A DNA stretch of 64,000 bases from Anas platyrhynchos (lineage: Eukaryota; Chordata; Aves; Anseriformes; Anatidae), in contig NC_092587.1 of assembly GCF_047663525.1 (NCBI RefSeq), forward strand, positions 38,493,001 to 38,557,000, written 5' to 3'. Shown here piece after piece: positions 58,446-64,000 of this stretch. The translations under genes and the position numbers were made by a program. The notes below the pieces were generated by a model. The model did no database searches. It was not told the origin of the DNA and was given only the letters and a program-made list of their open reading frames with translations. How positions within the stretch are numbered: position 1 is the stretch's first letter; every line of letters starts with the position of its first letter.

Positions 58446-58461
58446 CGGGGGGGGGGGGGGG
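58446..58461 (+). repeat. Run of 15 G in promoter
   Basis: About 15 consecutive G on the plus strand directly before the YY1-type site. The length is prone to sequencing error and the tract could form a G-quadruplex. Confidence 0.8.
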
Positions 58462-58463
58462 TG

Positions 58464-58475
58464 GCCGCCATCTTG
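58464..58475 (-). promoter_or_regulatory. YY1-type site
   Basis: The plus strand reads GCCGCCATCTTG, the reverse complement of CAAGATGGCGGC, the standard YY1 site. A related GTCCGCCATGTTGG lies at about 58425-58436. Confidence 0.7.
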
Positions 58476-58770
58476 TGGAAGGGAAGGGCAGGGCGCTGGC
58501 TGGGCAGGGGCTGAGCGGTGTGGGCAGCGGGGGTTTGTCTCCGTGCACCCGCGGGTGTCTTTGCTGAGTTGGTGGGGCCGGTGCCCGGCCTGCCCCGGGC
58601 TGTGCAGGGTTCTCCAGCAGCGGCAGGCGGTGTCCCGGCGGTGTCCCGCACCCGCCCGGGCGCCATTTGCCCGCCGGCCCTCCCAGAGCTGAGCTGCTCC
58701 TTCAGAGGTTTCAGGGAGGCTCGCCTCTTCTGCCAGCCTCCACGGCAGAAGTAAAAAGCGAGCATCTCAG

Positions 58771-61700
58771 AGTGGAAAGCAGTTACATAAAAATTAATAA
58801 AATGGTACCACGTGTTTTTATCTGACTTCAAGATTTGAGTATTCTGGTACAAAGTATGCATTTCAAGGGCTTCATCTCATAGCAGGGCACTCTCAGGCGA
58901 GCAATGATTACATTCCTGGGCAGGAGGATGAGCTTTGTTTAGACTAGAACAGAATAAGACGTACTGAAAGCATTCTGCTGTAGGTCAGGCAAGGTATCTG
59001 GAGCAGTGTCAGATTTCTGTGTCTGCAATCTGATCTGCTGTCATTATAAATGTTTTGATTTCACCACATCTAGTGATGATAAGCTCCAGAAATTTCCCTC
59101 CCAGCAGACATTGGTTGGGCATCCCAGGATTTTGCATATATCTGGTTCTAGTTTACAGTTAACTTTCTTCCAAAGTGTTCTCACACACCAGAAGGATATT
59201 AGTATCAGCCTGTTTTAAGAGGGGAGGGAAAATGCTTACAAAACTAAGGTAGTGGCACAGAAGTAGCAGCCCTATGGGAAATTAACTTCATGTGATGTTC
59301 CCACATCATTGACTGTTGCCATATGTTTGCTCAGAGTTCATCTAAGAAACCTGTGTGAATAAATCTTCCTAAGAAAGAAGCTTAAAGACTTATATGTAAG
59401 AAGGAATATCCAATTTTAAAATAATCATGAAGTGTACATAAGTTCTTACTGAACTCAGTTAATACCTTCAAAACACACATGAATATAAAAAGAAGGACAA
59501 ATAAGAGGAGACAGTAAGATTGAGAAAAAGAATTAAAAATTATATTCAAATAGAAGGCATAGCTGTCCACTGATAGATAGAAATTATTTGTCTCATGAGA
59601 AGCTTTAAATCAAAAATTTCACCATGAGATATATCTGAGCAAATTATCTCAAATACCTTAAGAAATCTTTCCTTGGATGAGTTAGAAATACAAGATAAAA
59701 ATAGGAGATGCTTGTATGAGGTATGAGATAAAAAACAGATATTTTACAGAAAACTATAAGAGCTTTTCAAACCAGAAAGTAGACTCTAATCTTTATTTTT
59801 GATACCTATGCTGAGTTAATACTAAAAAATACATCAGTCATGTTGATAAGCTCTCAACCATTCACTCACAACCATCACTCGGTGATGAGAAAACAAATGA
59901 CATTTTGCAAGCGTTCAATTGTTCAGTACCTATCAGTTACTAATAAAGACTTCTTTAAAATCTGGGAGATGTTAAAACATGATTTCAGGTTTTTACATGA
60001 GATTATAATAGTGTCTGGTGGAAGAGGTGTGAGTTCAGTCTTAAGTACATACACAAAGCTTACTTTTTTTTTTTTCTCCTCTGGGAGAGGCTTTATTTTT
60101 AGGAACATAAAATAGTTGCTGCAGATAACTTTAGATGGAATACACATATTCAAGTGGAGGTTCGCTTCTTCTGGTTGTACATTCCTAGAAAGAACTGCAG
60201 TTTCTTCTATGGAACATCAATGCCCATTCCTTTATCCCCTGAGATTTACAACTGAGGAACTCCTTCATTGGCACTTGAAACTCTACACAAGCCTCTCTGT
60301 AAGGGCTCATAGAAATTAACGTCATGTTGAGAAGTAAGCAAGCAAGGTCAGAAACTTAACCGCATAACTCATGCTCTCTTTAAGGCAAAGATGACTGTAG
60401 GCTTTTTCTGCTGAGTTTGTATTTTACTTGAAAGTAATATATCTAGGTCAACACCAAAGACCACAGTGAGTGTATAATGTGTATTTTGTCCTGTGCTGGG
60501 ATAATTATTTTTCTTTATTTCTTCAAATTGTGTACACATGTAATCATGGCTGATCTAAATACAGAACTAGAAATATTCTGTAGTGTTTTTATTTCATTTC
60601 CTGTTTTGACATATGCATGTGATTTTGTTAAACAAAAATATCTTATAGTTGGATTCCTTTCCAGATAAGAGAGTTGTTTTATGGATCATGGTTGCTACAG
60701 CCAATGTCATGCTCGTGCTGTTTCACAAAACAAAGGTCTGTGGTCTTTTTCTACAATGCGATAGGCATACAAATACATGTAAAGATGATTAAACACAACC
60801 ATGTCCAATATTCTGATATTTTCACATTTTTCCTAACTACTTCCCTGCATATTTAAGAGAAAATCTGAAAATGAGTTCAAATTAGTATGCTTTAAAATAA
60901 TATGATCAAGTGTACCATTTCTATCAAATGTAAATACTGCCATGGGTTGCATGTCATGTGTCGGAATGAGAAGTGAAAAATATAAACCTCACATCAACTT
61001 CACAGGAGACTTTTTTTCTGATGAGGGAAGTGAAAGTGTGCTATAGCATTTTCATCTGTATGAACATGCAGTATCTGTTAAAAGCACTGTGGAAACAATC
61101 AGAGACAATGTATTATCATGTTCTGCAGTCTTTCTCAGTTCTTAATAGTCCTCAATATGAACGTTTTTAAAGTAGTATTTCCTACAGCATATACGTAGAG
61201 CGAAGGATGATGAAATTGGTCTTGGACACAAGCAGTTAGCTGTTGGAACAGTAAAAGGAGCCTTTACTAAAGAACTTTTTAGATGGAGGGAATGAAGGGT
61301 CATAAGATGATAGTTATTTATTTGTACCGGTCTTAGTGAAGATATAAGCTGTTGGAGACACCACAGGGGATAAAAATAAGTAACTCCTTTTGACCAGGAG
61401 TTTTCTTAACCTGTGCTTCATAACTGTGAGTCTGTCTGACTGAGACTGCGTTTCTTTAGCTGGGAAAGAAATGACTTGTCATCTCAATTTACATGCATTC
61501 TGCATGTTACATAAGTAGTAGTTTCTCAAGTGCAAATACCGCAGAATGTATCACCCCACTTCTTGTGCATTTTGACAAAACGCTTTTCAAGCAAATCACT
61601 TTCTGTGGTGTTATGGAATAAATATGCAGTCTATTTTGCAGGTTCAGGTCAGGCAGAAGTAGGTTATTTTTATAGCTCAGGCAGAGAGCACATAGCACAC

Positions 61701-63154
61701 AGAGGTTCGGCCCTTTGCTGACACAAACTGACTTAAAACAAAAATACATAAAATTACAGCAAATACATTCTGCTTAGCTAGGGGCCTGATGTGACAAAGC
61801 CGCATCTGCACAGGAGGAGACTGTCACAGCAGCTGGAGCAATGTGTTCCTCATGACTCTGTCTGCAACCCTGGGGCATCAACCTATGTCTGTTCAGCTTC
61901 TCTCTCTTGTCACACTGCTGTGTCCTTGACAAACTTTTAAGCCTAGGGAGGCCTCCTGCCACCTTCCCCGCTCTGAGACTTTATCCTCTCACAATCTTTA
62001 GAGATCCCCAGGGTGCTGCAGACAAGATGCAGGTGTCTTACTCGTGGCTCTTTTACTGAAGACCTTGCTGTCTTGTCTGTCCTTGCCTCTGGACTTAGGC
62101 ATATGCCAGCATCAGCTTCTGGATTTCTCATTCTCTGTTCATTTCATGTCAAGGTACACAAATCCTATTTGCAAGTCTGGGATTACTGTGGTTACAGCAG
62201 TACCTCTGTACTTCTTAATACACTGTGTTACCATACAGATAATTATTTGAATAAACACATACAATACAACCAGTAGTAGTAATATATATATATAAACCTA
62301 TAAACCCTACATTTTTTAATGTTTTCAAACCAGTTCCACTCTTTCCAATTATTGGGTTGTTTTGATTTGGCTGCCTCTTTTTTTAATGTGTTCACTCAAA
62401 TCAAAATGTTTTTGGAGTTGTCTGTCATGTAGCTAAAATAGTCTTTTCCAACTACAATATGTATTTCACCCTTATGAGCCAGCATAAAGCCAAATTTTAA
62501 TCTGTTTTGATTGTACAGATGCCAGTCATCTCAGTTGTTACTTGGTAAAAATGATCTGCAGTGTTATTACCAATTTACTTTAAGTAATAGCTAGCTTAGG
62601 TGGCTTTTGCCACCTCATGCATGGGAAGCATAATAGTCCCCAAATTTTCCTGCTGTGAAATAGCTTGCCTTTTCTGATAATATTCAGAGGGAAAAGATGT
62701 CAAATGTTAAGTAGCTGGGGTTACATACCCAATATAACATGGTCCTGTGAGAGGTATAGAAGATGAGCTCAATTCACAGTTTAGTGAGTTATCAAATAAC
62801 TGTCTAGTATCATTCTAAGAATTAGTAGTTTGGGTACAATTACTGTGCCCCATGTAGTATGTTGCATTTGCTTTCACGTAGTAATTGTTCTCAGGTGCAT
62901 CCAGTCCCAGGTGGATGGCAGAGCTAGAGCTTCATGCTTATGTATATTGAGTCAGTTCCTATTTATTGTCATCAGGGATAATTTTGGACAAGTAATTTCT
63001 GCCCTGTGGGAATTCCAAACTTGTCTTTATACTGAACTACATGCTGTAGGATGCATGGAGACACCTTCTTTAGAGTGATGAGGGACACTAACACACCCAA
63101 CATTTCACAACATCTAAGTCTTTACCATTGTGGTAAACTAACAGAGTGGTGTTT
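58771..63154. other. Region upstream of ZFC3H1, no gene recognised
   Basis: AT-rich DNA on the divergent side of the promoter. I looked for a THAP domain start (THAP2 lies here in human) and for TMEM19 membrane segments and saw neither. A more GC-balanced block at about 61770-62150 may belong to the retroviral element further right, but I could not identify it. Small microsatellites occur, such as TA at 62281-62294. Confidence 0.5.
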
Positions 63155-64000
63155 TTATAATTCATGTGGTGTTGTAGAGACTTGACTCTTAGAGGACATG
63201 ACGCCTTTATGGGTTCCATTCTGTTGATCTTCAGTCATCTGTGTGTCACCTCCGTGTAGACCCAAGTCTCTGGGCTCCCAAGAGTGACACAGTTCAGAGG
63301 AATGTTCTATAAAGGCTTCTTTTACCTGCAAGTAAATAATCCTCACACATTTAATTAGAGCCTTCCAATAATTCCACATAACATTATTAGTCATCTGTAG
63401 CTTGGATTGATGAAGTGGTTTAGGTGGGGTGTGCAAGAACCTTATGGGTTTACCCATTGAAATATTATAAGGTGATAGTGCACATTTTTTATTCACACGG
63501 CTCCTGAGACCATGGTAAAGCATCTGCCTATTTAAGGCCAGTTTCTTCACAAATTTTGGATAGTCTAGTTAAATGAAAAAATTCCTCTTTTCAACAGGTC
63601 CACAATGTAAATGCTGTTGGAACCATAAGGCTTTACAGACCATCCGGGCAACTTCTCCTGTGAAATTAGTCCCTCAGTTACTGGGTAGTCTGAGGGGCAC
63701 TTTGAACTGAAGAGTTCTCTCAAGAGTTTTTTGGTGACGGTAGCATCTGCATGTCTGCAGAGGTAGGCCTCTACCCATCATGAGAACATTTATGATTACA
63801 AGACAGTATTTGTAGTTACAGCATTTGGACATCTGTATAAAATCCACTTACAAATTCACAGCGGGACTCTGTGGTTTTGGGTGTGCTGCACTTTTGGTTT
63901 GAACCCTTTGCCTAATGCTGTAGACCAAACGAACAGGACTAGTGCTCCAGTACGGTTATGTGCTACTGGAGAAACGTGGAGCAAACCAATCTTGTTGTAT
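63155..64000 (-). pseudogene. Decayed endogenous retrovirus integrase (pol) fragment
   Basis: One reading frame on the minus strand runs from the window edge to 63155 and shows the order of a retroviral integrase. It has the end of a zinc-binding region (GKGFKPK), the start of the catalytic core (VDFIQMSKCCNYKY), GTNFTGE after the position of the second catalytic aspartate, and later KCALSPYNISMGKPIR and ALIKCVRIIYLQVKEAF. It is broken by in-frame stops at 63848-63850, 63674-63676 and 63569-63571, and the stretch around the third catalytic residue appears shortened. It is an old copy that cannot encode a working enzyme. The layout suggests a class I (gamma-like) virus, not an ERVL, but that is a judgement by eye. 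The rest of the element would lie beyond 64000. Confidence 0.7.

Larger units (their letters stand above)
58140..58480 (-). promoter_or_regulatory. ZFC3H1: ZFC3H1 promoter and 5' UTR, likely bidirectional
   Basis: CpG-rich and without a TATA box. Within 340 bases it carries TCTCGCGAGA (58280-58289), an ATTGCGCAAC C/EBP-like palindrome (58300-58309), a ZNF143/SBS-like element ACTACATCACCCAGAG on the minus strand (58345-58360), CCAAT on the plus strand (58411-58415) and GCCGCCATCTTG, a YY1-type site (58464-58475). Such motif sets are known from housekeeping and divergent promoters. The transcription start cannot be fixed from sequence. Confidence 0.75.
57240..58770. promoter_or_regulatory. ZFC3H1: CpG island over ZFC3H1 exon 1 and promoter
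   Basis: GC content rises sharply here and CpG dinucleotides are frequent, unlike the AT-rich flanks. The island covers the end of intron 1, all of coding exon 1 and about 600 bases upstream. Such islands mark constitutive promoters. Edges were judged by eye. Confidence 0.85.

Noticed and set aside
58414..58754. Plus-strand open frames starting near 58414-58518 as a possible THAP2 start
   Set aside because: They lack the C-x2-4-C pattern and the other conserved residues of a THAP domain and are low-complexity GC-rich translations.
57350..58861. Long open frame of 503 codons on the minus strand across exon 1
   Set aside because: It is an alternative frame of the GC-rich CpG island, full of R, A, G and P runs. 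The true frame is fixed by the conserved [17 protein letters not shown] and FWERSH motifs.
1..64000. CRISPR arrays, bacterial operons or a prokaryotic defence system
   Set aside because: The sequence is clearly vertebrate, with a split conserved gene, CR1 elements and a CpG island. No spaced direct-repeat array is present.
17000..64000. Intronic snoRNA or microRNA genes hosted by ZFC3H1
   Set aside because: I saw no convincing paired C and D boxes, H/ACA layout or hairpin by eye. An Infernal/Rfam search would be needed to exclude them.

Overview
The window is vertebrate nuclear DNA, almost certainly from a bird. The evidence is CR1 LINE copies ending in the CATAGAAT octamer, an avian ERVL-type solo LTR, no recognisable SINEs or L1, and short introns. 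One gene dominates: ZFC3H1 (zinc finger C3H1 domain-containing protein), on the minus strand. I could follow it through 35 coding exons, from the ATG at 58139 to the TGA at 18100. All exon phases agree and predict a protein of about 1996 residues; the human protein is about 1989. ZFC3H1 is the large scaffold of the PAXT connection, which with MTR4 and PABPN1 holds polyadenylated nuclear RNA and hands it to the nuclear exosome.

Layout from left to right. Positions 1-17388 are intergenic, downstream of ZFC3H1. They hold an old CR1 fragment (about 15585-16247), several AT and A-rich microsatellites, and no gene I recognise. Positions 17389-18099 are the ZFC3H1 3' UTR with an AATAAA signal on the minus strand. 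Positions 18100-58139 are ZFC3H1. Its introns carry a young, 5'-truncated CR1 with a nearly intact reverse transcriptase (42442-44574, intron 9), an older CR1 piece (about 49251-49712, intron 4) and an ERVL-type solo LTR (about 54667-55214, intron 1). Positions 57240-58770 form a CpG island. Its promoter part carries motifs typical of housekeeping bidirectional promoters: TCTCGCGAGA, a ZNF143/SBS-like element, YY1, a C/EBP-like palindrome and CCAAT. Positions 58770-63150 hold nothing I can name. Positions 63155-64000 are a decayed retroviral integrase on the minus strand that runs off the right edge.

The window is therefore an ordinary conserved housekeeping gene with transposon passengers. 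I found no clear sign of an undescribed system. The points most worth checking are the 245-nt exon-like open stretch in intron 28, the weak first splice donor followed by a G-rich repeat, the motif-dense promoter without a visible divergent partner, and the young CR1 with a visible target-site duplication.
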